Shown piece by piece: positions 9,151 to 19,427 of a DNA stretch of 64,000 bases. A program made the translations under genes and the position numbers. Numbering within the stretch: the stretch's first letter is position 1; every line of letters begins with the position of its first letter. This DNA comes from Diplonema papillatum (lineage: Eukaryota; Euglenozoa; Diplonemea; Diplonemida; Diplonemidae): the NCBI GenBank assembly GCA_030068145.1, contig JAPJBO010000041.1, positions 310,001 to 374,000 on the forward strand. Direction: 5' to 3'. The notes beneath the pieces were generated by a model, which saw only the letters and a program-made list of their open reading frames with translations, searched no databases and had not been told where the DNA came from.

Positions 9151-9211
9151 AAGCCTAACCCAGGTTTTTGGGTTTCCTCACTAAAAGTGAGGTTAGCGGG
9201 AGCACTGCCGG

Positions 9212-10454
9212 GCAACATAAAAAGGTACCCACCGTTCCTCTTACCTCGTGTAACCACCACTCTTAACGACGAAGGTCACCCGGAGACTTTAAAACCCCGG
9301 AGTTTCAAGCGAAAATTCACTCTAATAATTAGGCCCCGGGCAACGGGTAACGTAGGGTAGCGCGAGAGGGTTCCGCTGGGTCGGTTATTCAAGGCTCCTT
9401 CAGCTGGGCCACCCCTCAGCTCCGTCATGCTCGCCGATAGGCGATTCCAGTGCTGACCGGGGATCCAGCTGCCACAGCGCTTGCGTGCAACAATCTTCCC
9501 CCAATCTTCCAACTCGGATGCAGTGGCCTGCGATAGGTCAGCTGCGTCGATCTTTTGCAGCAGCTTTTGCTTTGTGGTCAAACGAAACACCTAGAAGAAA
9601 TCATACTGTTCACCCAAATCAACACTATCAGCCTGTTTCCAGGTAATCCGGTACTTCTCGGCCACGTTGCCCAGGGAGAACATTGCCTCAGCCCATCAGT
9701 AGGACTGTCAGGGGCGATTATACGCGCTGAAAGGACCTGAAACTCCTTGCCATGGCTGATACGACTTCATCGGAGTCGGCTTCGATCGCGGCGCCAGCAC
9801 GGTCGCCCCGTCAGAGAAGGTGCTCGGGAAGCCCAGGCATATTTTCGCATTCGGGGTTTTGGCGCCAATTATCGCATTTCAATTCGCATTGTTGCACGAT
9901 TAAACCCGAAATACAGTATCATGGACTACCGCATATTATCGCGTGCCAGATTACATGCTCCCTACACGGGTCGCACAACGATCGCGCCCTCCCGCCGGCT
10001 CTTCCCGGCTACTCGCGTCCTCCGCATCTCGGCGTGCCTGTCGGCGCAAACGGGAAAGCGAAGATTCCGATTCCTTTCCGGATTATGAACTCGTGAGTAA
10101 CTTCCAAGAACAGTTGCAACCGACAAGGGTTGCACCACGACGAAAGCGCGGCAAACGTGACCCTTCTGGAGTCACGTAGCGAAAAGCAGGCATAGTGTGG
10201 TACTCATTTACATGCAAATGACTCCCCACTATGGGGTACTACCTCACGGTAAGTTCAAGTCCATTTGCCAACACTGAGGATAGCCGATAGAGATTCTTCT
10301 CCACAACCCCAGCAGCGTCGAGCATTTCCTGAAGGAAAGGTGAAAATGCCTGGAGGCTTTTCGTGTTGTTCTGCAGATGTTTTGAGCTATATTTGTGTCC
10401 AGGTTTTCGTGCGTCTTCTTAACCATGTTTAAGTGCGTCCTTCCGGCTTTTGCT
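9212..10454 (+). other. Anonymous stretch with scraps of frames
   Basis: Holds a copy of repeat B near 9265-9325. An ATG in strong context at 9752 (GCCATGG) starts a Ser/Ala/Arg-rich frame of 114 codons that loses coding character after about 25 residues. A charged frame (RKRESEDSDSFPDYE) near 10050-10180 ends by a GTGAGT. These could be short exons, but I could not join them to anything. Confidence 0.25.
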
Positions 10455-10572
10455 GTTGAAAAGGGCGAACAACACTCGCGGGCCATCGTCGACGGCCGCC
10501 CGCTGAACGAGCTGATGGAGCCCCCGCCGAAGTTCAGCCTCTTGCGTGTCGACGAGGCCGAAGAAAGGTTGG
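10455..10572 (+). pseudogene. Possible reverse-transcriptase fragment
   Basis: The frame reads EKGEQHSRAIVDGRPLN, then EPPPKFSLLRVDE. An R-x-I-x-D-x-R-x-L-N motif followed by a Pro-Pro-aromatic-Ser-Leu stretch matches the fingers/palm start of several RT families. The YxDD box and the rest of the palm are not found downstream, and the frame ends by 10700. At best it is a short relic, and chance resemblance is possible. Confidence 0.35.
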
Positions 10573-10616
10573 GCCGTCCTACAAGGACCCTAACAGGACC
10601 ACTGCGGTGCTCCGTA

Positions 10617-10775
10617 AGGGCGGGAAAAGCGGTCGGACGCTCGTTTAGGCTGAAACAATGGCTGCAGAATGCGAAATCACCCCCACAAGGCAATTCCTAG
10701 GCAATTCCAAGGAAAAACATCAAAACCCCACACCGCAGCCACAAAAAACAGCCCGACTGGGATACACCTCACAGT
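10617..10775 (+). repeat. Inverted-repeat partner 1 (10.6 kb / 16.4 kb)
   Basis: About 155 bases match the reverse complement of about 16405-16575 at roughly 90 percent. Shared landmarks are GACGCTCGTTTAGGCTGAAA, GGCTGCAGAATGCGAAA and CAATTCCTAGGCAATTCC. The pair could be ends of a 6-kb element or two independent dispersed copies; no target duplication is evident. Confidence 0.75.
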
Positions 10776-11500
10776 CACCCACGAGCCGTCCGTCCCCCAT
10801 GCTCTCTTTGTTAGAATTAACAGGCTTGCGGGTTTATGTTTTCTGAAGGCTAAAAAGACGTACGCAGCGTGTTTTGGTGTTTGATCAGAATTCTGAGACT
10901 GGAGCCTTGCAGGAGGAGGCGCACAACGGCAAGTGTCCGCCAAAGTCTAACTGACACGTTCCCAAAGCGAACACAATGTATTAACGAAATTGAATGGACA
11001 GCAGAAAGACTACAAAGTCCCGCGTCTGCGTCCATCGTATTACTACGCAACAAAGCGCGTTCTTCATTTGTATTTATCGAAGCATGAGAGACCCGCGTAT
11101 TATGATACAAACCACTTTTTCACCACAGAGTCCACACATTGCGCCGCAACCTAACCTGCTCCCGGTCAAGCCTCTCGGTGTGTATGACAAGGTGCAGAAG
11201 GCGCGAGATCCGAGTCCTTAAGGAACGCGTCTTTTGCGTTGACTGCTGGCACTGGGCGGGCTGGAGGTGTCAAGCGGGTGTACGTTTACACGCGATTTGG
11301 GTGATGCACACCCACCGTCAGCTCCAGCTGCTAGAGGCTGGACACCGACGCCCCACCGTACGCAATCCGTGGACAACGGTCGAAACCAGCAACCGAACGA
11401 CTGCGAAAAAAGAGCCCTCGCCGGCGCGTTCTTCACGCTTTGTGTCTTTAACTCTGTCGTGCAAGCGTTTAAGAGGGAGTGCTGCACGCACCTAGTGTGC

Positions 11501-11770
11501 GTACGTAGCAGCACGCATTCGTGCACTGCACCACCATCAGCGGAGGATACGCAGCAGGTGATACCACACAGCAACACGGTGTACGTGGTACTTGCAGAGG
11601 ATGCGTACGTAGCAGCACGCGTGTACTGCACCACCATCAGCGGAGGATGCACAGCAGATGCCACACAGCAGCACGGTGGAGGTGTATGCTTTACTGCTAA
11701 CCACAAGCACGTTGCATGCGTACGTAGCAGCACGTGGTCCTCGTTGGTGTACTCCGTCGGTACACCGCAC
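11501..11770 (+). repeat. Degenerate tandem repeat, about 105-bp unit
   Basis: CGTACGTAGCAGCACG recurs at about 11501, 11605 and 11718, each followed by related sequence including ACTGCACCACCATCAGCGGAGGAT in the first two units (two and a half copies). Long open frames across it (244 and 293 codons on opposite strands) are probably artefacts of repeat structure. Confidence 0.7.
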
Positions 11771-13079
11771 GTTGGCTCAGGCCTCGAGTCACTACAAAGG
11801 ACACACAAGAAGGTGCGCAAGAACAAAAGGGGAATCGAATCCACAACGAGGCCTAGCAGACCTGTTCGCTTTCTTCTCCCAGGACCTTTTCTGCAGTGCC
11901 AGCAACCTTGCGGGTTTTCCCTACAGCCAAGAGATGCAGACAGAGCGTGTTTTGGTGGATTGATCAGAGTTCGGATGAAGTGCCTGTCTTTTTTGCGATA
12001 ACCAGTAACCACCTCCTTAGTGAGCATACTTGTTACAGCTAAAAAGGAACGTTGGCAGCAGTTTACCCTGAAAGCGTACAGGTCAAATCGCACAAACAAA
12101 AAGGCAACTCCTGTAAGGAAAGTTCACCTGGACCTCACGAGCTAGTCGTATCCACGAATGGGAGTCTCAAGCGAAATCCAGGGCAGGCTGTTGGTCCCTT
12201 TCGAGGGAAAAAGCGAAGAACAACCGAAGTCGCCGAAAACGTAATGACAGCCATCGATGATAACAGCCGAATCGCAAGCCTAATTTTGATCGGCGACTGC
12301 CCGAAAAAGGCACTTCGTTCTGCGCTGTGTTGTTGCATACTTTCTTCATTTCTTTTTTTCTTTTTGCCTTCTTAACAGTACATTTGTACTGAAGGGATCA
12401 TTTCCGGGGTAACGGCGCACGTGAAAAGGTAAAAGTTAAAATATAACCCAACGAAAATTACTTGGCGTCTGCCATAACCCATAACGACAGTGTACACCAA
12501 AATAAACAACCCGCACTCGTATAGCCCTTTCTTGCTCTAAGAGAACCTATTTAGCAACTGTCACTGAGACTCTACAGCCCTGGAATCTCAAGCGAACTCT
12601 TTACTCTGAAAAACTGGTCCATCCCTATCTTCCGGAACTGCAGAATGCGGAAGTTGCTGTATCATTTTCATCACCGCCGATCAGTTGATGCTGATCGGCC
12701 GTTTACTCTTCGTTAATCAGTGGACGCCCCGGAAATGTTCCTTTTTCGTTTTTGAATAAGGGCGGACGCCTGAATGAATCCTTCTTTTTGTTCCGCGCTG
12801 CACGACCCCCCCAAGGTTTCCCGCGGCATTTTGAACGTGCACCCGGGACCAAACCCAGCTTTACGTGTGTCTCGTGTGGGGTCGCAGAACGTTTCCGTTT
12901 ATATATTTGAGGCTGGGCACCGCTGTCCTGTCTGGAAGGACTGAACGCAGTGCTGACTAATCGAAGCACGTTCTTGCATCTCGCCATCAAGGGCTCGAAG
13001 AGTTTTTTTAGCTGATTGCGCAGGCACCGGTTGTAGGGGCCCTGTGCTTCAGTAGTATGGGTGGTCCTGGCTGCGGCGA
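11771..13079. other. Gene-free stretch with MITE A and repeat B relics
   Basis: About 11900-11965 resembles the MITE A core. About 12515-12615 is a diverged repeat B (TTGCTCTAAGAGAACC ... CTCAAGCGAACT). No coding block, no structured RNA recognised. Confidence 0.35.
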
Positions 13080-13490
13080 GCCGCCTGGCAAACCAGACTC
13101 ACACCGCTGCCCTGTCTGCAGACACGCAGGTTCCGCGCTGATGATGGTCCGCCTTATGGGTCCGTGGCTTCCAGGACCAGACTTCCAGGACCAGAGGCAC
13201 GGTGCAGATGGGACCAGTGCGGTGTTGAGCACATATCCATTCCACACAGTGCGGTGTTGAGCACATATCCTTCCACACAGTGCGGTGTTGAGCACATATC
13301 CATTCCACACAAGGCGGCGTTGAGCACATATCCATTCCACACAGTGCGGTGTTGAGCACATATCCATTCCACACAAGGCGGCGTTGAGCACATATCCATT
13401 CCACACAGTGCGGTGTTGAGCACATATCCATTCCACACAGTGCGGTGTTGAGCACATATCCATTCCAAACACGTTCTTGCAATCCCCGGG
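13080..13490 (+). repeat. Repeat F with an internal 32-bp minisatellite
   Basis: Flanks (CTGTCTGCAGACACGCAGG ... GATGGGACCAGTGCGG and CACGTTCTTGCA) match single-unit copies at about 39780-39910 and, reversed, 44150-44330. Here the internal unit GTGCGGTGTTGAGCACATAT... is repeated about eight times at 31-32 bp spacing (13217-13470), with two alternating variants (CAGTGCGGTG and AAGGCGGCG). So the array grew inside a dispersed element. Confidence 0.85.
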
Positions 13491-13969
13491 CCCTGGCGGT
13501 TTTCGAAATCGCCGTCTTGTGGAACCGCAGTCCCAAGCGGGTTCTTTCTCGTCTTAGAAGAGATCGTCTGAAAAGAAACAAGATGCTGACCACACGTAAG
13601 TGGTGCCACGGGCAACTCTGAAGATAAAAAGGAAAGGGAAGAGAGGGGAAGCAAGCTTCTCTTTGTTTTTCCCGTAGACGGTTGGCGCGGAAAACCTGCG
13701 GTTCGGATGTTCACTGCGGGCGGGGTATGACCCCCGCGTGAAGGTTCTCGTGAAGAAGGCGAAACAAAAATGAGCCAGTCCACCCCTATTTCCTCGAAGT
13801 GCACCGAACCGCCTGCGGCTGTCTTTGGCAGTAGCATGACGAAGAGATAACCGATGCCAGCGATGCACAGACTCTTTGAATTTTATCCCAAACTATGACA
13901 GCGATGGCCTGCATTAGTCATCGTCGTGGCTACTGATCTTCTGCTTTCTAACCTCGACTAACCCAAACT
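13491..13969. other. Stretch with nothing recognised
   Basis: Mixed-composition sequence with no convincing frame, repeat or RNA. Confidence 0.3.
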
Positions 13970-14385
13970 ACGGCAGTCTGTCAGCAGTCTATCACAGGCT
14001 AGCGCAGGCTATCGTAGGCTATCACTGACCCGTATAGTTTATCACAGTCCATCAGCATTCTATCTCAGGCTAGTGCAGGCTATCGTAGGCTCGTATAGTT
14101 TATCACAGTCCATCAGCAGTCTATCTCAGGCTAGCGCAGGCTATCGTAGGCTCGTATAGTTTATCACAGTCCATCAGCAGTCTATCTCAGGCTAGTGCAG
14201 GCTATCGTAGGCTCGTATAGTTTATCACAGTCCATCAGCAGTCTATCTCAGGCTAGTGCAGGCTATCGTAGGCTCGTATAGTTTATCACAGTCCATCAGC
14301 AGTCTATCTCAGGCTGGCGCAGGCTATCGTAGGCTATCAATGACCCGTAATAGTATATCACAGTCCATCAGCAGTCTATTAGCCA
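13970..14385 (+). repeat. 61-bp minisatellite, about six copies
   Basis: Unit built on TATCGTAGGCTCGTATAGTT, TATCACAGTCCATCAGCAGT and CTATCTCAGGCTAGTGCAGG. The inner copies are nearly identical and the outer ones diverge, as expected for unequal exchange. CTATCACAG-type words recur in other arrays here (20.1, 27.1, 33.5 kb). Confidence 0.9.
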
Positions 14386-14726
14386 GGGGGTGAACCGGCT
14401 CATAAACGGAAATGGTCTACCCTGAGCAGCTGCTTTGTGCCAGAAACATGCCCGGAATGCGGGGAGGGGTGCGAGGAGGCTGCCGGTCGCGAATTACAAA
14501 GGAACGTCCCGTGGCCCGCCGGAAAGCACACACGTAAATCTGGGCTCAACGGCTGGGCTGCAAAGCGTTCAGCATCGTTGTCTTTGAGGGCGTCCGCCGC
14601 TGCTGCTTCTGTCTGCCTTTGTCCTCGTTCCATTGACCTTTTCCTTCGAGCGTTCGCTCACGAAGACGCACCTGCAGGGCGGAGCCTCCGTGTGGGAGGT
14701 GATGCACAAAAAAGGGAAGGACAAGA

Positions 14727-14905
14727 TGGTGTACTCCCTCAAGAAGGATCGCCGCCCCGGCCGTCAACGGCGTTCCTGCCGCGAAGAAACGGTTTTTTGT
14801 GATCCGCAGACCACGAATCACACCGCGAGCTTTAGTAGTTCCGCCGTGACAAGTGGGCTATACTTCGATTCAGCCGTTACCCACTTGAAGCCCTGAACTT
14901 CAACA
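14727..14905 (+). pseudogene. Diverged head copy of the first exon at 15538
   Basis: Bases 14727-14850 resemble 15538-15664 (ATGGTG...CTCCCTCAAGAAGGA, GCGAAGAAACGGTTTT) but contain indels that destroy the frame. The following AAGTGGGCTATACTTCGATTC segment is repeated at about 15403-15460, just before the real exon. So the exon head plus part of its upstream flank was duplicated in tandem and then decayed. Confidence 0.75.
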
Positions 14906-15189
14906 GCGCCGTACTTACGTGAAGGGAGCCACCACGTTAAACAACGGGCCGTAACATACACACACCCACACAGGGGTAGCAGTCGTCAGCATTGCAGAAT
15001 GCTTGGCGACAAGTGATTCGCGCCACTTCCCCGTGCGAGCGAGTTTCGGAACAGGACTCAAAACTGTGGTCCAGGTGGCGACTGCCGACCACGACGGGTG
15101 CTTGCACCAGGAGTTTGGAACAGCTAGTCAGGCTAAGTTCATTGCACAGAGAGAGCTTGCCACATCCTCGGGTGAGATGTGCCGCCTGT

Positions 15190-15305
15190 GAGAAGACATT
15201 CAGCTGTTGCACGGGGCCGAAAACCCCGTGCAGCTAACACCGCAAGATGAACAGAAGTCTTGAGCCGAGCGCCGGATGGAGAAGCTGACAGCCTCCCATG
15301 CTCTA
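15190..15305 (+). repeat. Dispersed repeat I
   Basis: CATTCAGCTGTTGCACGGGG ... GAGAAGCTGACAGCCTCCC is found in reverse complement at about 26335-26440, with moderate divergence. No frame. Confidence 0.65.
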
Positions 15306-15537
15306 TCGGTCCTCCGAAGGATCCTGCCCCACCCACCCTTCGGAGAGGAATCACAGGACCCAAAACAGCGTGTCGGAAACTCAAAGCCGACTGGTGAAAG
15401 TGACAAGTGGGTTATACTTCGAATCAGCCGTTACCCACTCAAAGCCCTGAACTTAAAAAGCACACCCACACACCCAAATTTAGGACGGGGGGACGCCTAG
15501 TACTGACTCCCGGCCAGACAGAAAGGGAAAGGACAAG

Positions 15538-15780
15538 ATGGTGAACATACTCCCTCAAGAAGGAGGATCGCCGCCCCCGCCCGGCAGCGGCGTCCCTGCT
15601 GCGAAGAAGCGGTTTTCCGTGACCCGCAGCACCAAGGATCACCGCGAGCTAGAGCAGTTCCGCCAGGAGGTGTTTCAGGCGCTCGAAAACATCCCGAAGG
15701 AATGCCACCAGAAGCTCACGTGCCTCGCGAGGCAGACGCTGCCCGTGACGTCCGTTGATTTCGGCAACGTCCCGTATTCG
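15538..15780 (+). CDS. Coiled-coil protein gene, exon 1 of 3
   Basis: ATG GTG AAC opens 81 GC-rich codons ending exactly before GTATGG at 15781, a phase-0 donor. The peptide starts MVNILPQEGGSPPPPG (disordered). It then becomes helical and charged (RSTKDHRELEQFRQEVFQALENIPKECHQ cut short here), ending TSVDFGNVPYS. The purine-rich AAAGGGAAAGGACAAG before the ATG is an acceptable eukaryotic start context. The next exon in frame is at 17389. Confidence 0.65.
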
Positions 15781-16404
15781 GTATGGCCTTCGCCGTTTGC
15801 TTTGCTTGGCATTAGTGTCCGAATTGGCGCGCCCACCTCGTTTGTGCCTGCCGATGCCGCACCAAATCACCCAAGGACATTTTTTTAGCGAATGCGGTCT
15901 TGGTGTCGGTCGCACTGCGAACCTTGACTGGCCAAAAAGTGAGAAGATGTCTACACTACCCGACCCCCAGTTTCAATGTGGAACGTGCACCCTACTTTCT
16001 CGGAATTCGCGAGTATCGACCGGCCCCGATCGAGAATTATTTCTCCGCTCTCTTGTAATAGTAAATGCGCAGCCCTTTTCTCCGTTCTCGCGCGTGGCTA
16101 TCCGTCGACAGTCAAGCAATGAAGTTCCGCGCCACGACACACCGGGTGTTGGAATCCCTTCTGTTTTTACCAAACATGAAATGTTGGAGGAACTGAGAAG
16201 CTCGTCGCCGCAAACCGTGGCGTTTTCACTTGCGTCCTGAATCCAGCTTTACGTAAAAAACGATCAGGCACTGCGTTCAACGAAAACAACTCTCTCTTCA
16301 CATCATCATCATCATCATCATTAGTTTTGTATCAGCCGCGGTTGTGCCAGTGACGAGCTCTTATTTCTTCGCTATTCCTTGGAAACCGAAAGCACGTCAG
16401 TGTG

Positions 16405-16575
16405 GTTATGTCCTAGTCGGGCTGTTTTTTGTGGCTGCGGTTTGGGTTTTGATGATTTTCCTTAAGGAATTGCCTAGGAATTGGCTTGTGGGGGTGATTT
16501 GGCCTTGTTTTCGCATTCTGCAGCCATTATTTCAGCCTAAACGAGCGTCTGGCCACTTTTCCCGCCGTTTCGGGG
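16405..16575 (-). repeat. Inverted-repeat partner 2 (16.4 kb / 10.6 kb)
   Basis: Reverse complement of about 10617-10775, slightly longer because of a 14-base insertion near GCGAAAACAAGGCC. It lies inside the inferred intron 15781-17388. Confidence 0.75.
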
Positions 16576-17139
16576 CATTTTATGGGCACCTGTGTGGTAG
16601 GTTTCGAGTTTTGGATTTCTGGTGACGCCCCGCTTGGGTTTGCTGCTGTTTTTGTGGCTCCGTCCTCCGCTGTTCCGCTATATCCCCAGCTGTTTTGCAG
16701 CAGAGCAAAAGGAGAGGCATCCGTCGAAGTCACGGGGAAAATGTGGGATACAGATGAATGGGGGAAGAGCATACAGGTACAAATAGAAGGGCCGTCAGAG
16801 ACGGAACGAAGGGATTCGAAGCGGGAGTACAGGAAGAAGGCCAACAGTGGGGGCCTGCATTCGTCAGCTTTACCCCTCCAACCTCGCTTTTGGCGAGTGG
16901 ATCTGAGGAGTTCGCTCAGAAACGCAAGGATTCCAACTTGACGCGCCGAAGGCGCTCAAGCAGGTTTGCTAGGCGTGTTCTTGCGCTGGGTACTATCTAT
17001 CCCGGAAAAGCAGCACTTCCGTGAAGTAGGATGTCTTGCTTGACGTGCATGGAAAGTCTGGGCTCATTCTCTGCGCGTATGCCTGCACGTATATAAAGCT
17101 GCACTGCGAGTCATACACGCATACATCGAGCCGCACTGT

Positions 17140-17374
17140 GGATCATCTTACACTGCACTGTGGATCATCTTACACTGCACTGTGGATCATCTTACACTGC
17201 ACTGTGGATCATCTTACACTGCACTGTGGATCATCTTACACTGCTCTGTGGATCATCTTACACTGCACTGTGGATCATCTTACACTGCACTGTGGATCAT
17301 CTTACACTGCACTGTGGATCATCTTACACTGCACTGTGGATCATCTTACACTGCACTGTGGATCATCTTACACT
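17140..17374 (+). repeat. 22-bp minisatellite, about 10-11 copies
   Basis: Unit TGGATCATCTTACACTGCAC plus TG, nearly invariant (one copy has CTCTG for CACTG). The last partial unit lies 14 bases upstream of the acceptor AG at 17387-17388, so the array may supply the branch point and pyrimidine tract. Open frames across it are artefacts of the unit lacking stops. Confidence 0.95.
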
Positions 17375-17388
17375 ACCCAACATTTCAG

Positions 17389-17517
17389 GAGGCCGATCTA
17401 ATGTCTAATGCGGGTCTTTCGGTTGAGCTGCCCGTGATGTGCAAAAAGACCGCTGATGCCGCTCTGCTGAACGAGATCCGATCTGAGCTCCAGCCGCGTG
17501 CGCATCCGAAAAGAGAG
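17389..17517 (+). CDS. Coiled-coil protein gene, exon 2 of 3
   Basis: After acceptor TTTCAG the frame reads EADLMSNAGLSVELPVM through HPKRE in 43 codons, then meets GTATGC at 17518. Acceptor and donor are both phase 0 and in frame with exons 1 and 3. An internal ATG at 17401 could be an alternative start if exon 1 is not used. Confidence 0.55.
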
Positions 17518-17794
17518 GTATGCAAGCTCGGGTTCATGTTTCATGCTTGCACGCCGATCACCGAGGCAAAGACGCGGATTTCACTTACTTTCCACGGTGT
17601 TTAGCACCGCGCGCACCACAGCCAGTTTTCCTCCCCCTCCCCTCGAGCGGAACCCGAGGCGAAAAACGGTGCGCATAACACCGCGGCGATGAAGATTCTC
17701 CGTAGACAAAGACTTGAGCGAGCATGGAGCATGCATGCGAGGCAGCTGCATTGAGACTTACCGAAGCAGGCGCGCTCCGCAACAGTCCGGACAT

Positions 17795-18028
17795 GGCTAG
17801 CCATTACTCAGTGTTCGGTCACAAACAGTCCGGACATGGCTAGCCATTACTCAGTGTTCGGTCACAAGCAGTCCCGGACATGGCTAGCCATTACTCAGTG
17901 TTCGGTCACAAGCAGTCCCGGACATGGCTAGCCATTACTCAGTGTTCGGTCACAAACAGTCCGGACATGGCTAGCCATTACTCAGTGTTCGGTCACAAGC
18001 AGTCCCGGACATGGCTAGCCATTACTCA
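17795..18028 (+). repeat. 43-45-bp minisatellite, six copies
   Basis: Unit CCGGACATGGCTAGCCATTA CTCAGTGTTCGGTCACAA with A/G variation near the end (CACAAACAG or CACAAGCAG). It lies within inferred intron 2 (17518-18194). Single copies of the unit occur at about 31855-31895 and, reversed, 26455-26500, usually next to repeat B. So it is a dispersed element that expanded here. Confidence 0.9.
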
Positions 18029-18194
18029 TAGTGAAAGTGGACACCGAAAACAACCCACACCCACATAGTCCTTACTTGCTCTAAACCAACTGACTTGAAC
18101 AAAGGTCACCCGGAGACCCTAAAATCCCGGAGTCCCAAGCGAACTTTAACTCAAAAAGAAAACAACACCCCTAACCATTTGTGCGCACACACAG

Positions 18195-19427
18195 GGGTTT
18201 CGCCAGTGTCTTCGGGGCGTGACCGAAACTCTTTTGGAGCTCTCCGAGGCGGGGGACTTGCACTGCACGGAGACGATGAAGCGGGCTAGCGACGTGTCCG
18301 CGAAGTGCGACATGCTGCCGAATTCGACGGAAGTGCTCGAGTGGGAGGAGATGATCGACGTGATCGTCGACCGGCTCGAAAAGCAAGGCGGCCACGCCGG
18401 CACCGACGAGAGCCGCGAAGCGTGCATGCAATCCCTCGTGTCTCTCAAGGAGGAGGAGCAGCACAAGGTCACCGCCGTCGTCCAAAGCGTCGAACGCCTC
18501 GCCGAACGGCTGCAGAACGCGCGTGAGTGGGTCGCAGCCGAGAAAACGGAGTTCGTCGGCGTTTTCGACGGAGAGCAGCTGCCCGCCGGCGCCGCCGGCG
18601 AAGCCCTGCGGCTGGACGCCGAGCGGCTTGCGGCGCACAGCAGCTCGGTCGCCGGGCGGGTGGCGGAGGTGAAGGAGAAGCTGGCCGAGATAGAGCGGGA
18701 GAAGGAGCGCGCGCTCGAGGAGCACGCGGCCGCGGGGCAGGCGCACTGGCGGCAGATCGACGCCGCCCTCGAAAGCCTGCGGCAGCTTGAAATGGCGAGG
18801 TTCGACGAGGCCGCCAAACGCGACGTGAAAGCAGTCGTTCTGCAGCAGCAGTACATGCTGCTGCAGCGGATGACCACCGTGCAAGCCGAGCACAGCGCGA
18901 GGATAGAAGCGGAGGCGAAGCGAATCGAACGCATCGCAAGCGACGGCCGAGCGCTGCGCTCCCGCATCGAAAGCACGTTCGACGAAATGTGCGCCTTCGT
19001 CGACAGCGAGGCAGCCATCGTTGCGAAGCACCTCGACGCAGCCCATCGGTACCACCTCCAAGTCGTCGACAGCCTAGTTCGCACACTCGGCCAAGCCCTC
19101 CTCTCCAACGACGACCAGCGGCGGGCACTGCACGAGAGCATCACGAAGCTGAAGATCAACTACGACGTGTGCCTCGAAACCATGGACCCCGCCGCCAAGG
19201 AGCTCAGCACGCGGACCAAGGCGCTGCAGATCGAAAAGGAGGGCGTCGACGCCGACTCGGACAACATCAAGCGCAAGCTCACGAGGGTCAGCGACAACTT
19301 CTCCTGCAGCGCCAAGTACCTCACCGCCGAGGGGGTCACCTTCGAGAACCCGCTGCTCCTCGTCCAGGACGCGGCGTTCATCCAAAAGCTGCACGAGTAC
19401 AAGATGTTCGTGGCGACGGCTTCTTGA
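18195..19427 (+). CDS. Coiled-coil protein gene, exon 3 of 3
   Basis: Acceptor CACACAG at 18188-18194 (an alternative CAG ends at 18206, also in frame). The open frame runs to TGA at 19425-19427; with exons 1 and 2 the protein is about 534 residues. It has Cys/His-containing helices at first (QCLRG, LHCTET, SAKCDM), then about 300 residues of almost continuous heptad-rich coiled coil (AEVKEKLAEIEREKERALEE and similar). The non-coiled C-terminus ends EYKMFVATAS. The layout recalls the coiled-coil part of TRIM-type proteins, but I see no RING, B-box or C-terminal sensor. If exons 1-2 are wrong, the first ATG in this frame is 18276. Role unknown; probably a structural or scaffold protein. Confidence 0.75.
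   Translation, partial: GFRQCLRGVTETLLELSEAGDLHCTETMKRASDVSAKCDMLPNSTEVLEWEEMIDVIVDRLEKQGGHAGTDESREACMQSLVSLKEEEQHKVTAVVQSVERLAERLQNAREWVAAEKTEFVGVFDGEQLPAGAAGEALRLDAERLAAHSSSVAGRVAEVKEKLAEIEREKERALEEHAAAGQAHWRQIDAALESLRQLEMARFDEAAKRDVKAVVLQQQYMLLQRMTTVQAEHSARIEAEAKRIERIASDGRALRSRIESTFDEMCAFVDSEAAIVAKHLDAAHRYHLQVVDSLVRTLGQALLSNDDQRRALHESITKLKINYDVCLETMDPAAKELSTRTKALQIEKEGVDADSDNIKRKLTRVSDNFSCSAKYLTAEGVTFENPLLLVQDAAFIQKLHEYKMFVATAS

Larger units (their letters stand above)
6609..9207. mobile_element. Second copy of the hAT-like MITE, interrupted by a retro-insertion
   Basis: The left end CAGTGCTCCCGCTAAC is at 6609 and the right end GTTAGCGGGAGCACTG finishes at 9207. The flanks CAAGGCAT and CCGGGCAA match at five of eight positions, a decayed target duplication. 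Left internal sequence stops in an A-run at 6648-6667. It resumes from an A-run at 8572-8594 with the GAGGCTGG...GAGGAACTCCTC motifs seen at about 4085-4120 in copy 1. The middle is the insertion at 6668-8571. A piece of repeat C lies at 9005-9150. Confidence 0.8.
15781..17388 (+). other. Inferred intron 1 of the 15.5-19.4 kb gene
   Basis: Begins GTATGG and ends ACATTTCAG (CAG at 17386-17388). It contains a short (CAT)n tract near 16300-16322, the inverted-repeat partner at 16405-16575, and the 22-bp minisatellite whose last unit runs into the acceptor pyrimidine tract. Confidence 0.5.

Noticed and set aside
11218..12099. 293- and 244-codon opposing frames
   Set aside because: Both span the degenerate 105-bp repeat. 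Cys/Thr/Ser-rich text without domains and without host codon bias.
13008..13837. Minus-strand protein with repeated MDMCSTPHCVEW
   Set aside because: It is the 32-bp minisatellite read in frames that cycle with the unit; no gene evidence.
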